From NCBI RefSeq assembly GCF_000703085.1, contig NZ_JNLL01000002.1, forward strand, positions 62,001-126,000: a DNA stretch of 64,000 nucleotides, read 5' to 3'. Each line of letters begins with the position of its first letter. Position 1 is the stretch's first letter. Made by a program: the position numbers and the translations under genes. Source of the DNA: Persephonella sp. KM09-Lau-8 (GTDB taxonomy: Bacteria > Aquificota > Aquificia > Aquificales > Hydrogenothermaceae). Below the pieces are notes generated by a model. The model had not been told where the DNA came from. It was given only the letters and a program-made list of their open reading frames with translations, and did no database searches. Shown one piece after another: positions 7,474 to 15,093 of this stretch.

Positions 7474-8307
7474 ATGGCAACAGCTAAAAGCGAAGCAAGA
7501 AACGTAAACATTAACAAGGCTTACGTAACAGGTAGACTCGTATCGGACACCGAAAATGTCAAACTTGAAAGCGGAAGGGTAGTCACAAAGGGAAGAATTG
7601 CTGTCTCAAGAACAGTGAAAGGTAAAGAGCACACATCCTTTGTGGATATTGAAATGTTCTCTGAAAACGGTATGCATTTAAAGAAAGGACAACAGGTTTT
7701 TATAGATGGAAGAATTATTGTTGACGAGTGGAAAGATGAAAACGAAAACTACCACTCAAAGACCAAAATACAAGCTTTTAAAATAACATCCGTGGGAGTG
7801 AGCGGGAATGATATCAACCACATTATGATTTCTGGTAGACTCGTAAAAGACCCTGTAGTTGCAGTGGTATCAGAAGGAAGATCTGTACTCAAAATGAGGG
7901 TTGCAGTAAACAGAAGATACGAGAAAAATGGAGAATGGAAAGAAATTACGGAGTTTGTGGATGTGGTTCACTTTGGAACCACGGAATACATCGCCAAGCT
8001 GGCCGCTAAACTCTCAAAAGGAAAGTTTATCTATATACAAGGAAGACTCCATCAAGAAAGCTGGAAAAACTCAGAAGGGGAAAACAGGAGCAGAATAGTA
8101 GTCGTGGCAGAGCAAATAAACCTATCAAACATCAAAAAATCTGAAAATACTCAAGAAACTGAAAAAGAAGAAAAAGAAAAACCAAAGAAAAAAACTACTG
8201 CCAAAAAGAATTCCCAAAAATCAAAGAAGAAAGAAAAAGACGAATACGAAGAAATAGAAAAGGAAATTGAAGAGTTAGACGTAGACGGAATAGAAACGCC
8301 TTTCTAA
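7474..8307 (+). CDS. ssb: single-stranded DNA-binding protein with two OB folds
   Basis: 277 residues from the ATG at 7474 (CGGAGG upstream). It contains two consecutive OB domains: about residues 12-110 (NKAYVTGRLVSD ... FIDGRIIVDEW) and 118-225 (NHIMISGRLVKDP ... YIQGRLHQESW). Then come a Lys/Glu-rich linker and an acidic tail ending DGIETPF. Most bacterial SSBs have one OB fold per chain; the tandem form is known from Deinococcus-Thermus. The tail should recruit replication and repair partners. On a conjugative element SSB would protect the transferred strand. Confidence 0.9.
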   Translation: MATAKSEARNVNINKAYVTGRLVSDTENVKLESGRVVTKGRIAVSRTVKGKEHTSFVDIEMFSENGMHLKKGQQVFIDGRIIVDEWKDENENYHSKTKIQAFKITSVGVSGNDINHIMISGRLVKDPVVAVVSEGRSVLKMRVAVNRRYEKNGEWKEITEFVDVVHFGTTEYIAKLAAKLSKGKFIYIQGRLHQESWKNSEGENRSRIVVVAEQINLSNIKKSENTQETEKEEKEKPKKKTTAKKNSQKSKKKEKDEYEEIEKEIEELDVDGIETPF

Positions 8308-8331
8308 TAAAAAAGGGGGCTTTTGCCCCCT
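8308..8331 (-). terminator. terminator between convergent genes
   Basis: GGGGGC-TTTT-GCCCCC hairpin at 8315-8330. Read on the minus strand it is followed by a T-run (A-run 8308-8314), so it ends the minus-strand gene at 8334. It may also stop the ssb transcript. Confidence 0.65.
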
Positions 8332-8333
8332 CC

Positions 8334-8711
8334 TCAAAAAGCATCATCATCTAATTTGTCTAAAAAAGCAAAAATTCTTCTTATCTCCTCATCTCTTTCA
8401 ATCATCTGATTTATTTCTTCTTCTATTTCCTCCATCTCTTCATCTGTCACAAAAAAGTAGTTTCCATTTCCACTTGTGCCTTCCTCAAATGCTTCTTTTG
8501 CCATCTGCTGTATGGCCTGCCTTGTTCTTCTCTGGTCTTCTATGATCTTAGCCCTTTCGGCAAATCTCGCTCTCAAAATATTCTTCTCCTCGTCTCCAAT
8601 GTTTAGCTCATCTATCAACCTATTTGCCTCTAACTCATAATCAATAACGCTGAAGTCTGAACCTAATTTCTGCAAAATTTTCACTTCTATATCTTTTAAA
8701 AATGTTTCCAT
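8334..8711 (-). CDS. acidic helical protein with SSB-like tail
   Basis: 125 residues, almost wholly helical and acidic (EEMEEIEEEINQMIERDEEI), ending LDKLDDDAF. The end resembles the acidic tip of SSB. It looks similar in plan to the protein at 24700-25185: a KIL...L segment at the N-terminus, an acidic helix and an acidic C-terminal tip. It has its own sigma70-type promoter, divergent from rnhA. Function unknown; partner mimicry of SSB is a guess. Confidence 0.5.
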   Translation of the reverse strand: METFLKDIEVKILQKLGSDFSVIDYELEANRLIDELNIGDEEKNILRARFAERAKIIEDQRRTRQAIQQMAKEAFEEGTSGNGNYFFVTDEEMEEIEEEINQMIERDEEIRRIFAFLDKLDDDAF

Positions 8712-8743
8712 GCTTAACTACCCCCGAGTTTGCTTATATATTT

Positions 8744-8771
8744 GGTATATTTGAGTTTCAGAATTTGTCAA
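8744..8771 (-). promoter_or_regulatory. sigma70-type promoter
   Basis: On the minus strand TTGACA (8771-8766) is 16 bp from TATACC (8749-8744), upstream of the gene ending at 8334. Confidence 0.6.
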
Positions 8772-8811
8772 GGTTTAACTCTAAAAGTTTTAGATAAACC
8801 AATAACTTAAA

Positions 8812-8850
8812 AATAAAAGTTTTGGTTCGTGAAGGGGCTTAACAGCCCCT
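8812..8850 (+). promoter_or_regulatory. leader stem-loop element, copy 7
   Basis: AATAAAAGTTTTGGTTCGTGA then stem AGGGGCT/AGCCCCT with loop TAAC (8833-8850), followed by AAGGAG and rnhA. Confidence 0.65.
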
Positions 8851-8873
8851 GAAAAAATAAAAGGAGAAATAAA

Positions 8874-9350
8874 ATGAAAAAAATTGAAATATTCACAGAC
8901 GGAGCCTGCAGTGGTAATCCAGGTCCAGGAGGGTGGTGTGCAATCCTGAGGTTTAAAGGAAAAGAAAAAATCTTAAAAGGCTCAAAGGTTGAAACAACAA
9001 ACAGTGAAATGGAAATAAAAGCTGTTTTAGAAGGGCTCAAAGCTCTTAAGGAGCCCTGTGAAGTAGATCTATATTCAGACTCCCAGTACGTCGTTAAAGC
9101 TATATCAGAATGGATTTACAACTGGCAGAAAAATAACTGGAAGAACTCTTCAAAAAAAGAAATTGCACACAAGGATATGTGGGAGGAAATATACAAACTT
9201 ATGCAAACACACAAGATAAACCCTATATGGGTAAAAGGACATTCAGGGCACGAGGAAAATGAAAGGTGCGACAAAATAGCAAGAGAAGAAGCAAAAAAAT
9301 TAAAAAGGAAACAGTATGAGAAAAAAATGGCTGGAAGAAACAAGGTTTGA
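8874..9350 (+). CDS. rnhA: ribonuclease HI
   Basis: 158 residues, the usual length for RNase HI. The full active-site set is present: FTDGACSGNPGPGGW (first Asp), SEMEIKAVLEGL (Glu), LYSDSQYV (second Asp) and HSGHEENERCDKIA (His and third Asp). It cuts RNA in RNA/DNA hybrids and would serve primer or R-loop removal during element replication. It overlaps the next gene by 35 bp, so the two are co-transcribed behind leader copy 7. Confidence 0.95.
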   Translation: MKKIEIFTDGACSGNPGPGGWCAILRFKGKEKILKGSKVETTNSEMEIKAVLEGLKALKEPCEVDLYSDSQYVVKAISEWIYNWQKNNWKNSSKKEIAHKDMWEEIYKLMQTHKINPIWVKGHSGHEENERCDKIAREEAKKLKRKQYEKKMAGRNKV

Positions 9351-9579
9351 TCCTGAATCAATTCATATAGGGTTCTTCTTGGACATCTCATACTATGTTA
9401 AAAAGTTCATGGATGAGAAGGGAATATCAAAAAGAAACCTAGCAGAAGTTTCGGGAGTCTCCTATAACACAATACACAAACTTCTATCCGGAGAACCTGT
9501 ATCTATGAAAACCCTGGCAAGGGTTTTATCTGCCCTAAAGATAGATCCCCGAATAGAAATAAAAGACTCCAGCAGATAA
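9316..9579 (+). CDS. XRE-type helix-turn-helix protein
   Basis: 87 residues. The C-terminal two thirds are a lambda-repressor-like helix-turn-helix: GISKRNLAEVSGVSYNTIHKL then a third helix ending ARVLSALKID. AAAGGAA lies before the ATG, inside rnhA. The size suits a transcription regulator or antitoxin, but no toxin partner is adjacent; only a 16-codon frame follows. Confidence 0.75.
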   Translation: MRKKWLEETRFDPESIHIGFFLDISYYVKKFMDEKGISKRNLAEVSGVSYNTIHKLLSGEPVSMKTLARVLSALKIDPRIEIKDSSR

Positions 9580-9592
9580 AGGAGAAAACAGC

Positions 9593-9643
9593 ATGAGAAA
9601 GCTTAAATTTTTCCACAACATTGTTGAATTGTATAAAAAATAA
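9593..9643 (+). CDS. possible 16-residue peptide
   Basis: MRKLKFFHNIVELYKK with AAGGAG before the ATG, just after the helix-turn-helix gene. Its stop overlaps leader copy 8. A good ribosome site is the only support. Confidence 0.25.
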   Translation: MRKLKFFHNIVELYKK

Positions 9644-9676
9644 AAGTCTCTATCTAAGAAAGGAGCCAAAGCTCCT
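9641..9676 (+). promoter_or_regulatory. leader stem-loop element, copy 8
   Basis: TAAAAGTCTCTATCTAAGAA with stem AGGAGC/GCTCCT, loop CAAA (9661-9676). This copy has no gene immediately after it and lacks the ATG/GTG seen in the others. Confidence 0.5.
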
Positions 9677-9717
9677 GATCAAAACTGTTTTTAAACATCA
9701 AAAATACCCTGCTCTAT

Positions 9718-9747
9718 GTCAAGTTTTTTCACTTGCCCCCGTTTATG
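9718..9747 (+). promoter_or_regulatory. GTCA...GTTTAT block, copy A
   Basis: GTCAAG and GTTTATG start exactly 23 bp apart with a pyrimidine-rich spacer. The same pair at the same distance occurs at 11166 and 14248, in each case upstream of a leader stem-loop. It may be a promoter with the -35 and -10 near these words. Confidence 0.4.
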
Positions 9748-9760
9748 AAAGACAAGGGAA

Positions 9761-9798
9761 AATAAAAAATTAATCAGTGAGAGGGCTTAACAGCCCTC
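9761..9798 (+). promoter_or_regulatory. leader stem-loop element, copy 9
   Basis: AATAAAAAATTAATCAGTGA then stem GAGGGCT/AGCCCTC with loop TAAC (9781-9798), upstream of the AAA+ gene, whose GGGAGG site is at about 9817. Confidence 0.65.
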
Positions 9799-9828
9799 GG
9801 TTGAAAAAAAGAAAAAGGGAGGAAAATC

Positions 9829-11097
9829 ATGTTCGAAAATTTTATTCTATCTAAAGAAAAAGGACTTTGCGTAGTCAGAACAAAAGACTACAACAGAGTA
9901 ATTAAAAAAATTATAAAAGAGATCCAGAAAATTAACAGAGAAAGGAATAAAGAAATAAAAATAGAACTCCACGGAGAAGGTATAAGAACCTTTGAAGGGA
10001 TGGAATTTGATAAAGAGCAGTTAATTAAAGACATAAAGGAAAATGTAGAAAAAGTTTATATCTTCAGAAACTTCGCCCCTTTATCTGAAGATGAAATTGT
10101 CCAATTTATTGAGAAATATACACAAAAAGAAAATACTAGAACAAAAGTCTTTATAGTATCTCCTGAATATGAAATCCCTACTTCTGTAGAACCCCACATC
10201 GAAGAAATATTTGACTACTTTCCATCCGAAGATGAAATTGATAAAGGACTAAAGTATGCTGAAGGATTGTCATTAGTGGAACTTAGAAAGGCTAATGAAG
10301 ACGGAAATATTACTGAATATAGAAAAAGAATTCTTGCAAAGTCAGGTGGAATACTTGAAGTTTTAGAAACTCACGACGTTGATACTCCTGTTGGTCTTGA
10401 TGATACAATAAAGCTGATAGAAAAGGTATATCAGTCGGGCATCGGTAGAGGTACTCTCTTACTCGGCGTTCCAGGAACAGGAAAAACCCTCATCGCTAAA
10501 TTCCTGTCTAAAAAATATCCAGTAATCAAGTTCAACATAGGAGCTGTTTACAACAAGTATGTTGGAGAAACTGAAAAAAGGTTAAGAGATACTTTTGAAA
10601 GATTAAAGCAGTTCGGAAATTGCTTTGTTTTTATAGATGAATTCGAAAAACTTATTGCAAATGGAAATGGGGATTCTGGAGTTTCTAAAAGAGTACTTGG
10701 AGAACTCCTGTTTTGGCTTCAGGATAAAGAAACAAACAACTATGTAATAGCTACAATGAATGATATATCCTCACTTCCTGTTGAACTTGTCAGACCAGGA
10801 AGATGGGATTTTACTTTCGGTCTTACTCCACCACCTAAAGAAATTAGAAAAGAAATAATCAAATATTACTCTGAAAAATACAATGTTCCCTTTGATGAAA
10901 ACCTTGCCGGCATAGAAAACATCACTCCTGCTGATATATCTGCCATATACAGACTTGCTTCTATTGTTGGAGTTGAAAAGGCTAAAAAATTCGTTAAACT
11001 CACTAAAGACATTTCTCCAAGATTTGAAGAAACATTAAAAGCTGTTGAAAGATACGCAGTTCCTGTTTATCAAAAAGAAATTGAAGATTTAATATAA
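9829..11097 (+). CDS. AAA+ ATPase, Ycf46/FtsH-like
   Basis: 422 residues. The N-terminal 190 residues include a Ycf46-like part (VYIFRNFAPLSEDEIVQFIE). The AAA module follows: Walker A GVPGTGKT near residue 213, the pore-loop-like YNKYVGETEKRLRD, Walker B CFVFIDEFEK near 264, sensor-1 ATMN and Arg-finger RPGRWD near 322. Ycf46-type ATPases are cytosolic remodellers. In cyanobacteria the Ycf46, Ycf35 (DUF1257) and DUF2997 families are common, and a DUF2997 gene sits 3 kb downstream here. Target unknown. Confidence 0.8.
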   Translation: MFENFILSKEKGLCVVRTKDYNRVIKKIIKEIQKINRERNKEIKIELHGEGIRTFEGMEFDKEQLIKDIKENVEKVYIFRNFAPLSEDEIVQFIEKYTQKENTRTKVFIVSPEYEIPTSVEPHIEEIFDYFPSEDEIDKGLKYAEGLSLVELRKANEDGNITEYRKRILAKSGGILEVLETHDVDTPVGLDDTIKLIEKVYQSGIGRGTLLLGVPGTGKTLIAKFLSKKYPVIKFNIGAVYNKYVGETEKRLRDTFERLKQFGNCFVFIDEFEKLIANGNGDSGVSKRVLGELLFWLQDKETNNYVIATMNDISSLPVELVRPGRWDFTFGLTPPPKEIRKEIIKYYSEKYNVPFDENLAGIENITPADISAIYRLASIVGVEKAKKFVKLTKDISPRFEETLKAVERYAVPVYQKEIEDLI

Positions 11098-11165
11098 ATA
11101 AATTTCTCCTATCTTATTCGTTGTCCTGGGGTGGAAACTATAAAAGGTTTTCGCCCTTTTTTTAT

Positions 11166-11196
11166 GTCAGATTTCTCTCACCTCCTCTGTTTATAT
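11166..11196 (+). promoter_or_regulatory. GTCA...GTTTAT block, copy B
   Basis: GTCAGATTT, a pyrimidine-rich spacer, then GTTTATAT at the conserved 23-bp offset, in the 211-bp gap before the SF2 helicase. Confidence 0.4.
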
Positions 11197-11234
11197 CAAA
11201 AAATACTCTTTTTTCTCCCTATACTCTTTAAAAA

Positions 11235-11283
11235 AAAGTTTAGCAAAGAAAAAAGCTAAACTTATGCGGGAGCTAAAGCTCCC
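11235..11283 (+). promoter_or_regulatory. leader stem-loop element, copy 10
   Basis: AAAGTTTAGC with a longer spacer, ATGC, then stem GGGAGC/GCTCCC with loop TAAA (11268-11283). A second hairpin GTTTAGC/GCTAAAC (11238-11262) precedes it. TGGGAGG and the helicase ATG at 11309 follow. Confidence 0.55.
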
Positions 11284-11308
11284 CAGTAAAAAAATTTGGG
11301 AGGAAATA

Positions 11309-12934
11309 ATGGAAGTAATAGAAAAAAAAGAAAATAAAAAACTTAACATAAATACAGAAAGCCTCTACGATTGGCAACTAGAGGCTTTAGAAAAAATATG
11401 GGATAGGTCTGCTGTCTTGTCTGCTCCTACAGGTGCAGGTAAGACTAAAGTGGCTTTCCTGTGGATGGATATACCTAACGCAGGAAAGTCTCATAGAATA
11501 ATCTATACCGTCCCAATAAAAGCATTAGCAAATGAAAAATATAGAGAACTCTCCTTTTTATACGGAGAAGAGTTCGTTGGAATAGAAACGGGGGATATTA
11601 AGAAAAATCAAAACGCCCCCATGATTGTATGCACCCAGGAAGTGTATACAAGGAAATATTCAAAAAGAAAAGAAAATTTGAAGGTTGTGATTGACGAATT
11701 CCACTACATATTCGTTGACCACAACCGAGCAAGAGCTTATATAGACGGTATCAGATTCTCATCTCCAAACCACCAAATCCTTATAATGTCTGCTACTTTT
11801 GGAGATGCTCAGGCCGTTGTTGATTATCTAAATGAAATCTCAAATAAAGAGTTTGTTCTTTACGAAACAGACTTTAGACCTACTGAACTTATATTCACTG
11901 AAAATGTTTATTCTATAGATACTATTCCCCCTCATTCAATTGTTTATTTGTTTAACATAACTGCTATTTCTTACCTCGTTAAAACAGTTGCCACTTACAG
12001 AAAACCTCTACCTGTTTTAAAAAGAAGAAGAATATCAAGACTTGCAAACTCTTATAAAGTCAACCTTGAAAAATTCCCAGAGCTGATGAGAGGTGTTGCT
12101 CAGTACCATTCAAGACTGACTTACACTGAGAAGAAATTTATAGAGAAACTGATAAATGAAAAATATATAGACATCGTATTTTCTACAAACGCTCTCGGGG
12201 TTGGAGTTAACCTTCCAGTTGAAAACGTTATATTTGCTTCGTTTAAAGTTCCATGCGGTTTTAAAGAGACAAGAACTCTCCTCAAATCTGAGTTCTTACA
12301 GCTATCGGGGCGAGCAGGCAGAAAAGGTTACTTTGATACAGGTTATGTATCTGTATTACAGCACAGCTTCCTTAGATATGAAACTGGCTCACAAATAATA
12401 GAAACTTACAGAAAACTACTTGAAAAAGAAATAGAACCTCCAGTCGTGAAACTTACTTTAGATGTCGAGAAAATCGTAAAAGAACAAACCTCTATTGAAA
12501 AAGAAATTGAGTACGTAACAAAATACAGCTTCCCTAAAATAAACAAAGAAAATGTTGGGCCTGGGGCTGGGAAAATTAAAAGCATATTGGATAACATAGA
12601 TAAAGAAACTAAATCTCTATTAAAAGAGTTTTTCTTTCCTGAACTATCCCTAGAAGATAACATCAAACTTGTTGAGTTCCTCAAAAACCAACCTGTTCAG
12701 ACTGAAGTAATTGCACTAGACTATCATGAAACGATAAAAATGCAAAAAATAGTTATCGATGCTCTCTCTCTCCCTGTCTCATCAAGAGATGAGATAGCTA
12801 CTCTTCTACTTAAAAGAAAAATCGCTAAAACCCTATATGGAAAACAAATAAAAAACATCTCTATAGAAATCTCTGGTATCTACAAAATAGAAGAAACCCT
12901 TAGAAAAATGGATCCCCTCCTGCTCATCGGATAA
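11309..12934 (+). CDS. SF2 DExH helicase (Ski2/Hel308-like)
   Basis: 541 residues from the ATG at 11309 (GGGAGG upstream); an in-frame ATG at 11264 lies inside the leader hairpin and was not used. Motifs: Q-region WQLEALEKIW, Walker A APTGAGKT near residue 40, DEFH near 128, MSAT near 164, motif IV-V (VFSTNALGVGVNLP) and motif VI QLSGRAGRKGYFD near 330. This is the signature of Ski2-like/Hel308 helicases, 3'-5' translocases. The C-terminal winged-helix and ratchet parts are short. Likely used in replication or repair of the element. Confidence 0.85.
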   Translation: MEVIEKKENKKLNINTESLYDWQLEALEKIWDRSAVLSAPTGAGKTKVAFLWMDIPNAGKSHRIIYTVPIKALANEKYRELSFLYGEEFVGIETGDIKKNQNAPMIVCTQEVYTRKYSKRKENLKVVIDEFHYIFVDHNRARAYIDGIRFSSPNHQILIMSATFGDAQAVVDYLNEISNKEFVLYETDFRPTELIFTENVYSIDTIPPHSIVYLFNITAISYLVKTVATYRKPLPVLKRRRISRLANSYKVNLEKFPELMRGVAQYHSRLTYTEKKFIEKLINEKYIDIVFSTNALGVGVNLPVENVIFASFKVPCGFKETRTLLKSEFLQLSGRAGRKGYFDTGYVSVLQHSFLRYETGSQIIETYRKLLEKEIEPPVVKLTLDVEKIVKEQTSIEKEIEYVTKYSFPKINKENVGPGAGKIKSILDNIDKETKSLLKEFFFPELSLEDNIKLVEFLKNQPVQTEVIALDYHETIKMQKIVIDALSLPVSSRDEIATLLLKRKIAKTLYGKQIKNISIEISGIYKIEETLRKMDPLLLIG

Positions 12935-12950
12935 GAAATTCTTAGAAGAA

Positions 12951-12988
12951 TTAAAAGTTGAATCTATGAGGGGAGCTAAAAGCTCCCC
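12951..12988 (+). promoter_or_regulatory. leader stem-loop element, copy 11
   Basis: TTAAAAGTTGAATCTATGA then an 8-bp stem GGGGAGCT/AGCTCCCC with loop AAA (12970-12988), followed by AAAGGGGT and the gene at 13011. Confidence 0.6.
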
Positions 12989-13010
12989 CAAAAAAATAAA
13001 GGGGTAACAA

Positions 13011-13625
13011 ATGGATACTATAAAGTTTTCTCTATACAATGATGTATTGTCTCCAGAAGAAATAAAAATGAAAAAAAGAACACTAAAATATCTGCTTAAA
13101 AACCCTATATACTTCGATATTTTCCAAAATCCAGAATTAATAGACCTTGCTAAAGATATATTTCATGAAATCATAACTTTTATCCTCGAGAAAAAGAAAA
13201 CAAGATTATCAGAATTTAAAGCTTATCTAGACAGAAAGTATCTTGTATCCTTTAAAGATATGTACTACTCCAAACATGATGAATTCTCTCATCTTATCCT
13301 CCCCTATATAAAAGAATACAAACCTCGTTCCTGTAAATCATATTTTCCATACACCTTCTATCTCCCCGAAGAAGTATGGGAATTCATAGAAAGAATAGAA
13401 GATAAAAATATTTCAGCTGGTATTAGAATCCTTGTAGAAGCTACTTATGACATTAACCCTGACAAAAAGCTAATAAAAGAATTTAAATCTAAAAGGAAAA
13501 ACAGAAGCGTTAAACTTACTCTCCCTATATATTTCAAGCTAATAGCTGAAAAAAAGAAAACAGGATTATCATTCAATGAACTTATCCTTTATAGATATTC
13601 AATACTTCCGCAAAAGTTCAATTAA
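13011..13625 (+). CDS. hypothetical protein with two ribbon-helix-helix-like segments
   Basis: 204 residues. Two segments look like ribbon-helix-helix units, a beta strand then two helices: FPYTFYLPEEVWEFIERIED near residue 105 and SVKLTLPIYFKLIAEKKKTG near 165. This suggests a DNA-binding regulator, possibly one that dimerises internally. The N-terminal 90 residues are helical and unassigned. The ATG follows an AAAGGGGT site in leader copy 11, and a short gap joins it to the next gene. Confidence 0.45.
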   Translation: MDTIKFSLYNDVLSPEEIKMKKRTLKYLLKNPIYFDIFQNPELIDLAKDIFHEIITFILEKKKTRLSEFKAYLDRKYLVSFKDMYYSKHDEFSHLILPYIKEYKPRSCKSYFPYTFYLPEEVWEFIERIEDKNISAGIRILVEATYDINPDKKLIKEFKSKRKNRSVKLTLPIYFKLIAEKKKTGLSFNELILYRYSILPQKFN

Positions 13626-13638
13626 AAAGGAGGAAAAA

Positions 13639-14025
13639 ATGAGCAAAGTAATAGAAGGAGTTATTGACTTACCATCTGTTGATTTAAGAGATCTAGATAC
13701 CTTATATGACCTTATACTCTTCTTGCAAGAAAACGAATTATTCAATCCCATATGGAAGGTCTCAAAAGAAAAAAATAAAATCAGAATAGTTTATCCAGAA
13801 AAAAACTGGACCCGGATTGAAATATACAACTCTGGAGTTGTGAAGTACGACAACCACTACGGATTCACGGGACAAGAAAAAGAAAAGCTCATAAGACTAA
13901 TAAACGAATACTACCCGATGTATAAAAAAGCTATAGATATCCTAAAACAAAATGATATAAGCATTTACTCTTTCCGCTATGACAAACACAAAGAAAAAAT
14001 ATTAATAGAAATAGAGGAGATCTAA
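13639..14025 (+). CDS. possible DUF1257/Ycf35-like protein
   Basis: 128 residues from the ATG at 13639 (AAGGAGG upstream). It starts MSKVIEGVIDL, and a later YNSGVVKYDNHYG then INEYYPMYKKAIDILKQN runs in the order of DUF1257/Ycf35 proteins (MSH...I, D-G turn, then an RYA-type helix). The match is by layout only. The gene stops 2 bp before a clear DUF2997 gene; DUF1257 and DUF2997 genes commonly pair, which is the main reason for the suggestion. Confidence 0.4.
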   Translation: MSKVIEGVIDLPSVDLRDLDTLYDLILFLQENELFNPIWKVSKEKNKIRIVYPEKNWTRIEIYNSGVVKYDNHYGFTGQEKEKLIRLINEYYPMYKKAIDILKQNDISIYSFRYDKHKEKILIEIEEI

Positions 14026-14027
14026 TC

Positions 14028-14234
14028 ATGGCTAAAATAATTGTTGAAATAGATAAGGAAGGAACAGTTAATGTGGAAGGAGTTGGATTTGAAGGAAACT
14101 CCTGCGAAAAATCAAAAACGCTCAACAAAATCCTCAATTACCTTAAACAGGAAGGGGAAATAGACCAGATAACACGCAAGTATCAGGAAAAACAGAAAAA
14201 TACTCAAACAATTGAGATTAAAGATTTAATATAG
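14028..14234 (+). CDS. DUF2997 protein
   Basis: 68 residues matching the DUF2997 pattern: KIIVEIDKEGTVNVEGVGF then G-x-S-C-E-K and a helix. The family is short, of unknown function and found next to Ycf35/DUF1257 and AAA ATPase genes in cyanobacteria and on phages and plasmids. GAGG lies before the ATG, 2 bp after the previous stop. The tail after residue 45 (KYQEKQKNTQTIEIKDLI) is longer than usual. Confidence 0.75.
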   Translation: MAKIIVEIDKEGTVNVEGVGFEGNSCEKSKTLNKILNYLKQEGEIDQITRKYQEKQKNTQTIEIKDLI

Positions 14235-14247
14235 CTTTTCAATCTCT

Positions 14248-14278
14248 GTCAGATTTTTTCCTCTTGTTTCGTTTATAT
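14248..14278 (+). promoter_or_regulatory. GTCA...GTTTAT block, copy C
   Basis: GTCAGATTTTTTCC, then GTTTATAT at the same 23-bp offset as copies A and B. The rest of the 200-bp gap holds two GCAAGCC words and a GCGGGG tract but no gene. Confidence 0.4.
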
Positions 14279-14365
14279 AACGAAACCCCCCGCAAGCCCC
14301 TTAATCTTCGCAGCAAAACTTCTATTTTCCCTGCAAGCCTTTTTAGCGGGGAAAAGTGTAAGAAA

Positions 14366-14400
14366 AAAAGTTTGACTTGTGAGAGGGCATAAATGCCCTC
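14366..14400 (+). promoter_or_regulatory. leader stem-loop element, copy 12
   Basis: AAAAGTTTGACTTGTGAGA then stem GAGGGCA/TGCCCTC with loop TAAA (14383-14400), followed by AAAGGAG and the SAVED-like gene. Confidence 0.65.
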
Positions 14401-14434
14401 CAGTAAAAATAAAAAATAAAAGGAGAAAGGTAAG

Positions 14435-14935
14435 ATGGAAATTTTAACAACAATTCTAAACGCTTTATCAGATTCTTGGGGCTACACCGAGCCTCTAATT
14501 GGATATTCAGCTGCTATTGCTGGTCTTTATTACTTTGTGGTCACCTACTACAAAAAAAATAAAAAATACAAAAACAAAAGTGAAAATGGAAGAGTTTATG
14601 TCGCTCTCCAAGTAGGTCGTCCGGTTTCAGAGGCTGTAAAGAAATTCTTCAATACAAACGACCTTGTTCTTGTCGACGTTGAAGCTGTACTCGGTAAGAC
14701 TACTCTTGAAACTGATAAAGACTACAAAAAGCTCGCCAATGCTGTTTATCGTGAGCTTGCGAAAAATCAAGATAAAGAGATCCACTTGGTTTTATCTGGA
14801 CCTGTCGGCTTAAACTTCTTAATCGGACAGATAACTGGATTAAATCATTTTGATGTTCATATATACCAGTTTGACCCTGTAAGCAAGGGATACATGGAGC
14901 TCCCTCAACCAGACAGAACCTGGTTGAAACACTAA
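14435..14935 (+). CDS. membrane-anchored SAVED-like protein
   Basis: 166 residues. One membrane segment (about 20-38, YSAAIAGLYYFVVTYY), a basic stretch, then a Rossmann-like domain. The end, EIHLVLSGPVGLNFLIGQ then VHIYQFDPVSKGYMEL, matches the closing motif of SAVED domains (HLFxxxPxxxAxxLGxxL...VxxYEYD...Y). SAVED domains sense cyclic oligonucleotides in CBASS and CRISPR defence. Here only one compact copy is present, with no obvious effector domain or CD-NTase next to it. The role is therefore open: sensor, or a defence remnant. Confidence 0.5.
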   Translation: MEILTTILNALSDSWGYTEPLIGYSAAIAGLYYFVVTYYKKNKKYKNKSENGRVYVALQVGRPVSEAVKKFFNTNDLVLVDVEAVLGKTTLETDKDYKKLANAVYRELAKNQDKEIHLVLSGPVGLNFLIGQITGLNHFDVHIYQFDPVSKGYMELPQPDRTWLKH

Positions 14936-14949
14936 GAGGGAGCTTAAGA

Positions 14950-15093
14950 ATGAGAAAAATATTATTCATCGGAACGATGCTAGTTCTACTGGCGTCGTTC
15001 CACATAGAAAAAATAGTAAGTAAGAAACTGTCCACCTCTTCCGTTTATCCGGGGGAGGTTGTAGCTGTTTTAGAAGGTAAAAGGAGGAAATAA
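14950..15093 (+). CDS. small exported or membrane protein
   Basis: 47 residues. MRK plus a hydrophobic stretch (ILFIGTMLVLLASF) looks like an uncleaved anchor or signal. The tail is short and basic (EGKRRK). The ATG follows GGGAGC inside the intergenic bases, and its last codons provide the AGGAGG for the next gene. It contains an inverted repeat GGAACGATGC/GCGTCGTTCC at 14971-15001. Confidence 0.45.
   Translation: MRKILFIGTMLVLLASFHIEKIVSKKLSTSSVYPGEVVAVLEGKRRK

Noticed and set aside
5461-11308. Upstream starts at 5461, 7426 and 11264
   Set aside because: They fall in the leader stem-loops; each gene has a strong ribosome site before a later ATG (5509, 7474, 11309).
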